From Aegicerativicinus sediminis (GTDB lineage: Bacteria > Bacteroidota > Bacteroidia > Flavobacteriales > Flavobacteriaceae), in contig NZ_CP064295.1 in NCBI RefSeq assembly GCF_015476115.1, positions 3,838,001 to 3,902,000 of the forward strand: DNA of 64,000 nt, in the 5' to 3' direction. The position numbers and the translations under genes are program-made. The notes beneath the pieces were generated by a model. It had not been told where the DNA came from, did not search any database, and worked only from the letters and a program-made list of their open reading frames with translations. This document shows, one piece after another, positions 52,656 through 60,916 of the stretch. Numbering within the stretch: position 1 is the first letter of the stretch; each line of letters opens with the position of its first letter.

Positions 52656-53894
52656 CTATCTGATTTTGTTACGAATTTGTTCTATAACCCAATCTTGAAA
52701 TGAAGGTTCCCAATCTTTAAATTTTTTATAAAAATCCTCCTTTAAATACCAAAACAGATGTAACACATCCTTTGGTGCAATACGTGTAAGCAATCTCCAT
52801 ATCAAATCTTGATCATGTGGTTTCAATGAGGAATGCGGTTGGTGAAGTGCCACATACATTTCTGGATCAACCATATCATTGATTTTGTATTGATTGCTTC
52901 GTTCCAATCGCTCCAAATACAATTCAACACCAGAAACTTTTTTAAGAACTGCAACCTCAACCTTATTCAAATAGCGTTTAAAAAGGATGTTATCATCCAA
53001 AATATCTTTTATCGGATGTTCCTTTTCCTTGAGATTTTCAAAAAACATAAATTTCTTGATACGCTCGTAACGTTCTGTATCAACCACATAATTTAGCTTA
53101 CATTCAATGATATAATGATCTTTCAGTTTAGTAATCAATTCTGGTTGATCAATATGATAAATTAGGACATCATGAATTGTATCCTTGATTGCTTCACCAT
53201 AAGACTCTTTATCTTCAAAAACTAAAATTGGAGTAATAAAACCACGCAGTACATACACACCTCCAAATGCTTTGGTATAAAACGATTCGGGCTTAAACAA
53301 CAATTCATTTAAAGAGAAATCGCGATGCCTCAAATCACCATGTTCAATAGCTGAGTCTAATATTTCTTTATGAATGGACTCATCAATAAAATTGTTAGAC
53401 GTATTAAATTTCTCAATAAGGGCCATTTGTCTTGCCTGTATTTTATCCATATTGTTTGTAATCCTAAATTGGATAAAAACTTTATCGTATTTCAGCACAT
53501 CCATCGGATCAATAAACGCATCTATACCTTGGTCGAAGTCTAGGCAAATGGCTGAATCTCTAGTAATATCATTAATTTTTTGACCATGGGTAGTAAAAAC
53601 CAATTTCATCAATTCTGTATCAAAGGAATGAAAAGGCTGTGCTATTGAAATATCATTCTGAAGTGGAGAAATTATAATACCTTGAGGATTTGCTTCGCCG
53701 TTATTCAGATAATTCTCGACTCCCTTTTCCTCAGCTATCTCTGGACTCCACCCCATACCATCCACACTAAACTCTGAGAGTTTGGTTGGCTTAAAACCCA
53801 AAAGTTTTAAACAATCATTATATCGATCCACCAGTTTACCATTAACCTTTAGAAAGTCTTGTCGGTAAATATTGGCTTTTACTAATTTTTGCAT
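52656..53894 (-). CDS. Uncharacterised protein of the seven-gene operon
   Basis: I do not recognise this 412-aa protein. It has no signal peptide or membrane helix, so it should be cytoplasmic. It looks like a mixed alpha/beta fold with acidic loops (ICLDFDQGIDAFIDPMDVLK) and a helical C-terminal half (DLIWRLLTRIAPKDVLHLFW, KFKDWEPSFQDWVIEQIRNK). It starts 6 nt after the NudK stop, implying co-translation. No catalytic motif can be picked out by eye. Confidence 0.6.
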   Translation of the reverse strand: MQKLVKANIYRQDFLKVNGKLVDRYNDCLKLLGFKPTKLSEFSVDGMGWSPEIAEEKGVENYLNNGEANPQGIIISPLQNDISIAQPFHSFDTELMKLVFTTHGQKINDITRDSAICLDFDQGIDAFIDPMDVLKYDKVFIQFRITNNMDKIQARQMALIEKFNTSNNFIDESIHKEILDSAIEHGDLRHRDFSLNELLFKPESFYTKAFGGVYVLRGFITPILVFEDKESYGEAIKDTIHDVLIYHIDQPELITKLKDHYIIECKLNYVVDTERYERIKKFMFFENLKEKEHPIKDILDDNILFKRYLNKVEVAVLKKVSGVELYLERLERSNQYKINDMVDPEMYVALHQPHSSLKPHDQDLIWRLLTRIAPKDVLHLFWYLKEDFYKKFKDWEPSFQDWVIEQIRNKIR

Positions 53895-53900
53895 TTATTC

Positions 53901-54488
53901 CTACTCCATTAATTTTTGAATTTGTGCGTATTGAAGTAATATAACCGTTTTAGCATCTACAATTTCGCCGCTTTCAATTTTTGAAACGGCTTCTGAAAAT
54001 GGCATTTCCAGCACCTTTATATCTTCGTGCTCTTCTGCAACCCCGCCTCCTTCTGAAACCTTCATATCATCGGTATAAGGAGCTATGAAGTAATAGATTT
54101 TCTCAGTTACGGCTGCTGGCGTCATAAAGAGTTCCATTACTTTTTTTACACTCTCGACACGATAACCAGTTTCTTCCTCAATCTCCCGAATCATTGATTC
54201 CTCAACAGTGGAATCTTTTTCTTCTATCACTCCTGCCGGTGTTTCAATCATAAAACCACTTTCGTTACCATTCAATAAGGTCGGCACTCGGAATTGATAG
54301 TTTAAAATAATGGTTCCTTTATCTTTATTATATAAAAGTACCGTTGCACCATTTCCCCGGTCGAATACTTCACGGTTCTTTTCAACCCATTTTCCGCTTT
54401 GCAATTGATAACCAAAGGTTACTTCATATAATTTATATACCCTATCGGATAAAATTTTCTGACTTAAATCTTTAACTCTATCGCTCAT
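53901..54488 (-). CDS. nudK: NudK-like GDP-mannose pyrophosphatase (Nudix)
   Basis: This 195-aa protein follows E. coli NudK along its length: QKILSDRVYKLYEVTF near the start, REVFDRGNGATVLLYN, QFRVPTLLNGNESGFMIETP, the Nudix box AGVIEEKDSTVEESMIREIE ending EETGY, MELFMTPAAVTEKIYYFIAP and the SKIESGEIVDAKTVILLQYA end. The Nudix box is one residue longer than the standard spacing. NudK hydrolyses GDP-mannose and related nucleotide sugars. Its place inside an operon of unknown genes (17 nt after the AAA+ gene, 6 nt before the next) is unusual. Confidence 0.87.
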   Translation of the reverse strand: MSDRVKDLSQKILSDRVYKLYEVTFGYQLQSGKWVEKNREVFDRGNGATVLLYNKDKGTIILNYQFRVPTLLNGNESGFMIETPAGVIEEKDSTVEESMIREIEEETGYRVESVKKVMELFMTPAAVTEKIYYFIAPYTDDMKVSEGGGVAEEHEDIKVLEMPFSEAVSKIESGEIVDAKTVILLQYAQIQKLME

Positions 54489-54505
54489 ATAGCTAATATC
54501 ACTTT

Positions 54506-56473
54506 TTAATACATTTTATCATTTAATCTCCTTGCTGCTTCTTTTTCTATTTCAATCTGGGAGATACGATTGTCAACTTTTCTATTGAAATCTGTATCCG
54601 CAATGGTAGCAACATTATCTAAATAACGGATGACTTCTTGTTTGCGGATATCACTAAAATCTAGGCCTTTCATATTATCACGCATCAATTCTCTCAACAT
54701 GCCTAATTTGGTGTCATAATCTTTTTTGAAATAGTTTTCAGGATTTTCAAACCAACTTTCCTCTAAATCAAAGTCGGTTAACCTTAGGGATATTGCAGAT
54801 TGTATATTTCGAACATCCCTTGAAGAGAAAAATGGAAAAACAGACTGGATTTCTTTAAAAAGCTCGGCGAAGAATAAATGATCGGAGTCAGCATATCTAT
54901 TCGATATCGTTTGGACAACCTGCTGAACCCGCTCCTCTTGAGCCATTACCTTTTTATCAAGTATCTCACCCATATTCTTTGCAAACCCTTGGTCCTGAAG
55001 GTATTTATAATCTCTAGGTCCACTCATGTTTACAAATCCTGGCAAAGTCGCTTCAATTTTCTTCCACCACAAATAATCTTGATCAAGAAAATCGTGTGTT
55101 GTTCTAGCACCATCAATCTTAAATCTTCCCTGTACTCTTGAAATGACTGCCTTATCAAGCATTTCTGGTAAATTGGTAAATAAACCAATGGAGCTATTTC
55201 CATAATTTACAGCATATGCTCCTTCAGTATAGCGCAGGAAAACACCAATTACCTCTTTAACACCGGCCGAAACGCCTTGTGCTGTTCTTTCTTGCAAATT
55301 ATTCTCAGCATCATCTATTGGTGCAAAAATGATGCGGGTAGGATCTTGCATCGGTTTCATCCATTCCACCATTTTTTCTGCTGAACCACCTTGAAAGGTG
55401 CTTATTAGAGTATCAGGCATTGGATGAAATAGAAATGGAAGTTCAAGAGTTTCACATAATTCCTTCAAGCGGGTGGCAATAGCCGCGATTAACATACTTT
55501 TTCCTGTTCCCGGAATACCATAACCCATAAAAACTGGCATAAAACCTCCCAATTCTTGAAATGGATTTTTTCTAACTGTAAAATCGTAACTCAATAAACG
55601 CTCGGTCAGACGACGTGCAAAATGCTTGGCATCCTTATTACCAACTATTTGATCGAACCTTACAGCATTGAATTCTACGCTGGCAGCCGTTCCTGATAAA
55701 ACATTTTCCCAACCAGAAATTGCAAATTCAGATTTCTCCAGTTTATAAGTTCTGTCTGTGATGCTTTCGGTATATTCTAATGTACTTCGGCGCAATAGAA
55801 TTTCATCCATTAAACTTTCAAAGAAAACCATGGTGAAATCCGCCACTTCCTGATCTGAGGATACCATTTCAGGATGACCTAAATAGCGATCGTAATAAAA
55901 TAGCATACAGGAAATTCCTTTTAAAGGTGATAGCAGAGATATTTCCGGAATTCCAGCAAATTTCTGTTTCATTACCGATCGGTCTTCAGAGGCAACATGG
56001 TTAAGTTGGTATTGAACATAATAAGCTATTGAATACAACATAAAGGCGGTAGCTGTATGCATTTTACTTTCATATTCCCGTTTATGTGAACCATCAAAAT
56101 TTCCTTTGTGTTCTGATAAAGCACTCAAGCCAGAGGCATCGGCATAACTATCTTTAATCCAAACCCCTAAGGTTAAGGCTTCTTGTAAAGCATATAGGGT
56201 ATTATTTAGAACTAGTGGAATTGCCACAGATTCTGGTAATAGTCGTTTTTTTAAGCCTAAAACCGTCTTGGAAACTGAAACAACTTCTGAAGCTGAGGTA
56301 GAATTATTTGCCCTAGACAGATAAAGCAAAATTGAATCATCTTTTGAATCGTTTTCTTTATTTTTTGCCCTTTGGCCTTGCTCCCATTGAACACTTTTCA
56401 AATAAGAAGTTGCTTCATCTCTTAATAAACTTAATTCTGATTGTTTTATGGGAAAAGTTGTACTGTGTAACAT
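54506..56473 (-). CDS. AAA+ ATPase of the seven-gene operon
   Basis: This 655-aa protein has an N-terminal ~290-residue helical region and then an AAA+ module. The Walker A motif is GYGIPGTGKS (317-326, Lys325). A Walker-B-like IIFAPIDDAENN has Asp387/Asp388. A sensor-1-like GLFTNLPEM and an arginine-finger region (VISRVQGRFKIDG) follow. A C-terminal helical part follows (KEIQSVFPFFSSRDVRNIQS). There is no signal peptide. It is probably a protein or complex remodeller. It lies 13 nt after 56487-57542 and 17 nt before nudK. The Walker B ends ID-D-A rather than the usual DExx. Confidence 0.8.
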   Translation of the reverse strand: MLHSTTFPIKQSELSLLRDEATSYLKSVQWEQGQRAKNKENDSKDDSILLYLSRANNSTSASEVVSVSKTVLGLKKRLLPESVAIPLVLNNTLYALQEALTLGVWIKDSYADASGLSALSEHKGNFDGSHKREYESKMHTATAFMLYSIAYYVQYQLNHVASEDRSVMKQKFAGIPEISLLSPLKGISCMLFYYDRYLGHPEMVSSDQEVADFTMVFFESLMDEILLRRSTLEYTESITDRTYKLEKSEFAISGWENVLSGTAASVEFNAVRFDQIVGNKDAKHFARRLTERLLSYDFTVRKNPFQELGGFMPVFMGYGIPGTGKSMLIAAIATRLKELCETLELPFLFHPMPDTLISTFQGGSAEKMVEWMKPMQDPTRIIFAPIDDAENNLQERTAQGVSAGVKEVIGVFLRYTEGAYAVNYGNSSIGLFTNLPEMLDKAVISRVQGRFKIDGARTTHDFLDQDYLWWKKIEATLPGFVNMSGPRDYKYLQDQGFAKNMGEILDKKVMAQEERVQQVVQTISNRYADSDHLFFAELFKEIQSVFPFFSSRDVRNIQSAISLRLTDFDLEESWFENPENYFKKDYDTKLGMLRELMRDNMKGLDFSDIRKQEVIRYLDNVATIADTDFNRKVDNRISQIEIEKEAARRLNDKMY

Positions 56474-56486
56474 TCTTTATTAAGAA

Positions 56487-57542
56487 TTAAGGTTGATAAT
56501 TAAGCGGGCTAACTTCAAAAGGAGGCTTCATTAAATCACTTATAATTTCAGGCACTTTAGTATATAACATTTGTATTACCCTATGAGGCGCGAAGAGATA
56601 CTTTTGCTCTTCGGTAGTCCCCCATCTCTGCATAGTTTGCTTGGAGAAAAATCCACCCTCTGTAAACGTACCCTTACTTTTTACCAATGACAATGAGAAA
56701 TCAACAGCAAAAGAATCTGGAGTTAATGATTTTTTTGAAATACTTTCGAGTATGGCATGTGTAAGTACATGCTCATCCTTCGTGAAAATATGGCAAACCG
56801 GTCCCAAATCGATTCTCTTTATTAATTTCGGATACACTTCATGCAACCTTCTATCAATTCCATATGCCATCGTATCTAGCGGCATATTTCGATCTGCGGA
56901 TGATTTTAAGACTTCATAAATAACATGTCTTTCCTTTTCCACATCCAAGTCAGCATCAAAATACATGAAACAGACAAAGGGTCGGTTTAATGCAACGTCA
57001 TAAAAACTCCATGAGGTTAAATAAGTTGCCGGAGCATTTGGTTCAGCCTTGATTATTTTACCTTGTACAAACCGATTGAATATATATTTCTGCTCAACGG
57101 ATGTATAGTAAACAATTGAAGCCGCCTGAAATAATTTGTCCCTATTAATCGGCTTTTTGCGTCGCATCAAAGTATCTAGAAATTCTGTCTTCAACTCATC
57201 GATGCCCTTTAGCTTTTCGATAAATTGATTCCTCAATGAGAGGTCATTGAAGAGATACCTAAATTCCAAAAAATTTGGAAATCCAGAATCTGTTAGGTCA
57301 ATCTTCATATTATCTTCGGTGTCGTACATATACTTTATTCTCATAGCCTCTATGGAATAAAGCAACAAATCGCAATATTGCTTGAAAAACACTAACTCTT
57401 GTGAATTGATTAGGTTGTTTTTCTGCACGCCAACAATAATCTCCTTAAGTGAAAAATCTATGAGCTTATGATAGAAATTATACTGTTCTTTCGAATCCAG
57501 AACAGCTGAATCTAAAGGAGTTACAATATGATTAACAGACAT
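56487..57542 (-). CDS. Uncharacterised protein of the seven-gene operon
   Basis: I do not recognise this 351-aa cytoplasmic-looking protein. It appears mostly helical, with a strand-rich middle (YLTSWSFYDVALNRPFVCFM, YFDADLDVEKERHVIYEVLK) and a final helical segment. No metal or nucleotide motif stands out. It sits between the coiled-coil gene (51 nt gap) and the AAA+ gene (13 nt gap), so it is likely a partner or substrate adaptor of the ATPase. Confidence 0.6.
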   Translation of the reverse strand: MSVNHIVTPLDSAVLDSKEQYNFYHKLIDFSLKEIIVGVQKNNLINSQELVFFKQYCDLLLYSIEAMRIKYMYDTEDNMKIDLTDSGFPNFLEFRYLFNDLSLRNQFIEKLKGIDELKTEFLDTLMRRKKPINRDKLFQAASIVYYTSVEQKYIFNRFVQGKIIKAEPNAPATYLTSWSFYDVALNRPFVCFMYFDADLDVEKERHVIYEVLKSSADRNMPLDTMAYGIDRRLHEVYPKLIKRIDLGPVCHIFTKDEHVLTHAILESISKKSLTPDSFAVDFSLSLVKSKGTFTEGGFFSKQTMQRWGTTEEQKYLFAPHRVIQMLYTKVPEIISDLMKPPFEVSPLNYQP

Positions 57543-57593
57543 GGGGTAATTTTATAATTACTCAATAAATTGATGGCAATCTGCCAAAGAAAT

Positions 57594-58934
57594 TTAATTT
57601 AAAAGATCATCCTCGGTTGTGTTTTTTGCCTTAGCCTCTTTAGGGGCTTCAGGGGAAGGCTTAGTAGATTCTTCTGCATTATAATAATCTTCAAAGATTT
57701 CTTTCATATCTATACCGTACCGTTCTGCAAAATTCTTTTGGATATCAACATCCTTCTTTCGAATTTCTTGAAGAGCCTCAGCATAACTGCTATAAACCCC
57801 TTGCATAATTTTTTCGTGAACAGGAATATTGTCCATCATTTCTTGTCTAGCTTTGGCGCTTGCGGTATGCATTGCAGCCAAGGTCTCACCAATATGCTCA
57901 TCAGTCTTAACACCAAGATGTTCCAATATGGCCGCAAATTCTTGGTCGGTGCGCGCTTTCAAGGCAACAACATAACCATCATAATACTTCAATCGCTCTT
58001 CAGTGTCAGATTTAAGTTTAGCACGATGGGTTTGTAAATTACTTCTTAAGGAAGTCAATACCTTTATAGTAAGATTATGTTTATGTACAAAACTGTCCTT
58101 ACTTGCAGCTAAGGTTGTATAAGCGTTTTTCAATCCTTCAAGTTCCTCAACTTTTTGTTCAAGCGTTGTTACTTTTCCTATAGCCTGTGCATATTCGGCA
58201 GATTGCTTATCGGCAATTTCCTGCAATTCTTGACGTGCTTGTTTTAATAAGGCATATTGCTCCTCTAGCTCCGCTTCAACTTCTTTCTTCTTCTCTAATG
58301 CCCGGGTATGATTTTTAGTAGCTTCAACAATTGCATCTTGCAATTTGTCTTCCACCTCCTTTATTTCTACCTCCCTATCTTTTAATCGAGAAATGGCTGC
58401 TTGACTTTTAAAGGATAGCTCACTCAACAGCGTTTGTACATCTGCACTTTCAATACGTTCTTGAAACATTGCCTTTGCTTTGTTATCGGCAGCATCACGC
58501 TCTTTTTGGGCAATCTTCAAATCATCTTGCGCCTTTTTAATCCTGGATTTTCTACCCCAAAGGTTATTCCACCACGTATCTGGTTTGTCTTCAGCTTCCC
58601 TTAATTCAGTTTCCGCACGTTCAAGCTTCTTTATGGCATCATCTATTACCTTTTGTTCGGTTGCATTTAGGGAGGAAAATTTTTCAAAAATAATTCCAAC
58701 TTCATCCTGGTAATCAGTAAGATCTTTAATAGCATCTAACAAGGTAGTTCTATCTTTCTCAGCCATATGAACAACATCGTCTAATGTTGCGTTCAATATT
58801 TTTTGCCTGACTTCAGGGTCATCTTCCTGTGCAAGTTTAGATTTCATGGTGTCAATGGCTTTTCCCCAATTGACGTCTACTTTATCTTGTTTATTATTGG
58901 AATCTGTTTCTAAAAGATCAAAATCTTCGGACAT
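57594..58934 (-). CDS. Coiled-coil protein, first gene of the seven-gene operon
   Basis: This 446-aa protein has no signal peptide or membrane helix. Long coiled coils cover about residues 90-150 and 170-275 (KLERAETELREAEDKPDTWW, DREVEIKEVEDKLQDAIVEA, EVEAELEEQYALLKQARQEL). A helical middle and an acidic, Lys/Glu-rich tail follow. A short WWNNLWGRKSRIKKAQ turn interrupts the first coil. The whole looks like a cytoplasmic scaffold or TelA/toxic-anion-resistance-like filament protein, but that link is only by appearance. It heads the operon. Confidence 0.65.
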   Translation of the reverse strand: MSEDFDLLETDSNNKQDKVDVNWGKAIDTMKSKLAQEDDPEVRQKILNATLDDVVHMAEKDRTTLLDAIKDLTDYQDEVGIIFEKFSSLNATEQKVIDDAIKKLERAETELREAEDKPDTWWNNLWGRKSRIKKAQDDLKIAQKERDAADNKAKAMFQERIESADVQTLLSELSFKSQAAISRLKDREVEIKEVEDKLQDAIVEATKNHTRALEKKKEVEAELEEQYALLKQARQELQEIADKQSAEYAQAIGKVTTLEQKVEELEGLKNAYTTLAASKDSFVHKHNLTIKVLTSLRSNLQTHRAKLKSDTEERLKYYDGYVVALKARTDQEFAAILEHLGVKTDEHIGETLAAMHTASAKARQEMMDNIPVHEKIMQGVYSSYAEALQEIRKKDVDIQKNFAERYGIDMKEIFEDYYNAEESTKPSPEAPKEAKAKNTTEDDLLN

Positions 58935-59100
58935 GGTATAGGTATTAATAGGTTAAACTAAAATGAAAGGAGAAGCAATTTCGTTAAAATAAGTCTATAT
59001 CTAAACTAAAATGTTCCTAAATATTGGTATGTCAATTAATTGAAATGTTACAAAGTGATTTTTTAAAGAAATGCTATCTTTAGGACAAAATTTTCTAATT

Positions 59101-60027
59101 ATGAATAGATTTCCACTAATTCTCACCCTCTCATTAATGCTAATTTTTGGCTGTAAAGAAATAAAGGAAGATGCCCAGACAGAAGAACCAGAAATTATTG
59201 AAGAAACCGAAGTAGAAATAGATTCAACACCAGTTATTGTTGAAGATTCTGAGGTTATTGATAATACGGAGGTTGAAAAAAAGGAAACCGTTACTAAACC
59301 CAAAACTACACCAAAACCTAAACCGGTTGTTCCAGATAATGCTTATGCTATTGATGATATTATTCTTCACCCGATCAATCATGCCAGTATGGTTTTGGAA
59401 ACAACTACAGATGTAATATATGTCGATCCTGTAGGCGGGGCCAGTACCTATGCAGGTATGAGACCTCCAAATTTCATTATTATTACCGATATCCATGGTG
59501 ATCATTACAACCTTGAAACCATCAAAGGAATAATGACAAAAACCACAAAGATAATTGGCCCAAGGGCCATTAGAGACCAAATTCCGGCAGAATTAAAAAA
59601 CAATTTTGAACTTCTATTTAATGGATTAAGTAAAAGCTTTTCTACATCCAAATTGTCATTAGACATCGAAGGAATACCTATGTATAATCTTAGAGAAGAG
59701 GCCTTGCAATATCACCCTAAAGGAAGAGGAAATGGTTATGTGCTAACAATTAACGGAAAACGCATATACATCTCTGGAGATACCGAAGATATCCGTGAGA
59801 TGCGCACCCTAAAAAACATAGATGTTGCCTTTATATGTATGAATTTGCCTTATACGATGACGGAAGAGCAGGCAGCCGATGCTGTATTAGCATTTAAGCC
59901 GGAAATGGCCATACCTTATCATTACAGAGGTAGCGACCCTAAAAAATTTAAATCCATTGTTAATAACGGCGATGGCAATATCAAGGTAGTATTACTAGAT
60001 TGGTATGGAGAAAAGCCAGATGCTTAA
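59101..60027 (+). CDS. UlaG-like metal-dependent hydrolase lipoprotein
   Basis: The ATG at 59101 is chosen because it gives a lipoprotein signal (TLSLMLIFGC, Cys18); the frame opens at 59071. The ~308-aa protein has an acidic, Glu/Thr/Pro-rich linker to about residue 80. A metallo-beta-lactamase fold of the UlaG/L-ascorbate-6-phosphate-lactonase type follows: ILHPINHASMVLETTTDVIY, IITDIHGDHYN (metal ligands), VLTINGKRIYISGDTEDIRE and MAIPYHYRGSDPKKF. It is exported. The substrate is unknown. Confidence 0.82.
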   Translation: MNRFPLILTLSLMLIFGCKEIKEDAQTEEPEIIEETEVEIDSTPVIVEDSEVIDNTEVEKKETVTKPKTTPKPKPVVPDNAYAIDDIILHPINHASMVLETTTDVIYVDPVGGASTYAGMRPPNFIIITDIHGDHYNLETIKGIMTKTTKIIGPRAIRDQIPAELKNNFELLFNGLSKSFSTSKLSLDIEGIPMYNLREEALQYHPKGRGNGYVLTINGKRIYISGDTEDIREMRTLKNIDVAFICMNLPYTMTEEQAADAVLAFKPEMAIPYHYRGSDPKKFKSIVNNGDGNIKVVLLDWYGEKPDA

Positions 60028-60151
60028 AGAAATGTTCTGAATTTTCGGGCAAGAGAATTCGCACGAAAGTTTTTAACAATTTTAAAATGAAAGGATTAGG
60101 ATAGTAAAAAAAGGGCTATCTTAGTAAGATGTAACCAAATCTGCATATGCG

Positions 60152-60376
60152 ATGACACCGCTTATTTCTATTAATTTACTACTTGTTAGCGCCTCTCAAC
60201 TTTCAATTGTACTTATTATAACTTCAATAGTCTTTGCCATTTTCATTGGTTTAGCCATTTTAAAAATGTTTAAGTTAAAAGCTGAAAACAAAAAACTCAC
60301 TGAATTTAAACAGGAAGAAACAGAAGAAAAATACCGTGATTTTACGGAAGGCCATCTTTATGATAATAGGCCCTGA
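60152..60376 (+). CDS. Small single-helix membrane protein
   Basis: This 74-aa protein has one N-terminal membrane helix (SIVLIITSIVFAIFIGLAIL) and a charged tail with a short coiled coil (KLKAENKKLTEFKQEETEEK, YRDFTEGHLY). No family is recognised. It ends 1 nt before the convergent 60378 gene's stop. Confidence 0.55.
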   Translation: MTPLISINLLLVSASQLSIVLIITSIVFAIFIGLAILKMFKLKAENKKLTEFKQEETEEKYRDFTEGHLYDNRP

Positions 60377-60377
60377 A

Positions 60378-60848
60378 TCAACTAAATTTTTGTTGAAGCC
60401 AAACCTCTAAATTCTCTTGCTTTTGAGAAAAAATATTAGGTTTAATTTCAAGCTTTTTTCCATTACCTATTAGAACAAAACACTTGTCAAAATTTGTGCA
60501 ATTGCCCATGATAATTCTATTTTGATGATGGGCTAGAAGTAGATCTTTAAAGTGACATTTAAGCGTGTTTTTTTCAGTTTGCGAAAATTCACCTTTATAA
60601 TTTCCACCTCTGAACTTGGAAAAATTCAAATTGAACTTTGAATTTGAAATGGAAGTTATAGTTAATATACTTTTTCCTATAAGACTCGGATTAATTCCAC
60701 CATAATAACGTACCTCAATTTGGATTTTCTTGCCTTCAAAAATTTTGTCAATTTCAGATATGGCACTATTAGCAACAACATTCCTAACAGATACTGTTGA
60801 ATTAACGGAAAGAAATAAAATGCACAGAAGGCCAGTTAGAAATCTCAT
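60378..60848 (-). CDS. Small exported protein of unknown function
   Basis: This 156-aa protein has a signal peptide (LTGLLCILFLSVNS). The mature part is beta-rich and basic (GKKIQIEVRYYGGINPSLIG, FNLNFSKFRGGNYKGEFSQT) and contains Cys residues in NTLKCHFKDLLL and GNCTNFDKCFVL that could form a disulfide. I do not recognise a family. Confidence 0.55.
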   Translation of the reverse strand: MRFLTGLLCILFLSVNSTVSVRNVVANSAISEIDKIFEGKKIQIEVRYYGGINPSLIGKSILTITSISNSKFNLNFSKFRGGNYKGEFSQTEKNTLKCHFKDLLLAHHQNRIIMGNCTNFDKCFVLIGNGKKLEIKPNIFSQKQENLEVWLQQKFS

Positions 60849-60916
60849 AAAAGAAAGTTAGAAACTATTTCTTTAAAAGACGGCCAAATAGATTAAACGT
60901 TACAAATATTTTAACT

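Noticed and set aside
57594-58934. TelA/toxic-anion-resistance assignment for the coiled-coil protein
   Set aside because: Only coiled-coil character and gene context suggest it; no diagnostic motif could be read, so I left it as unknown.
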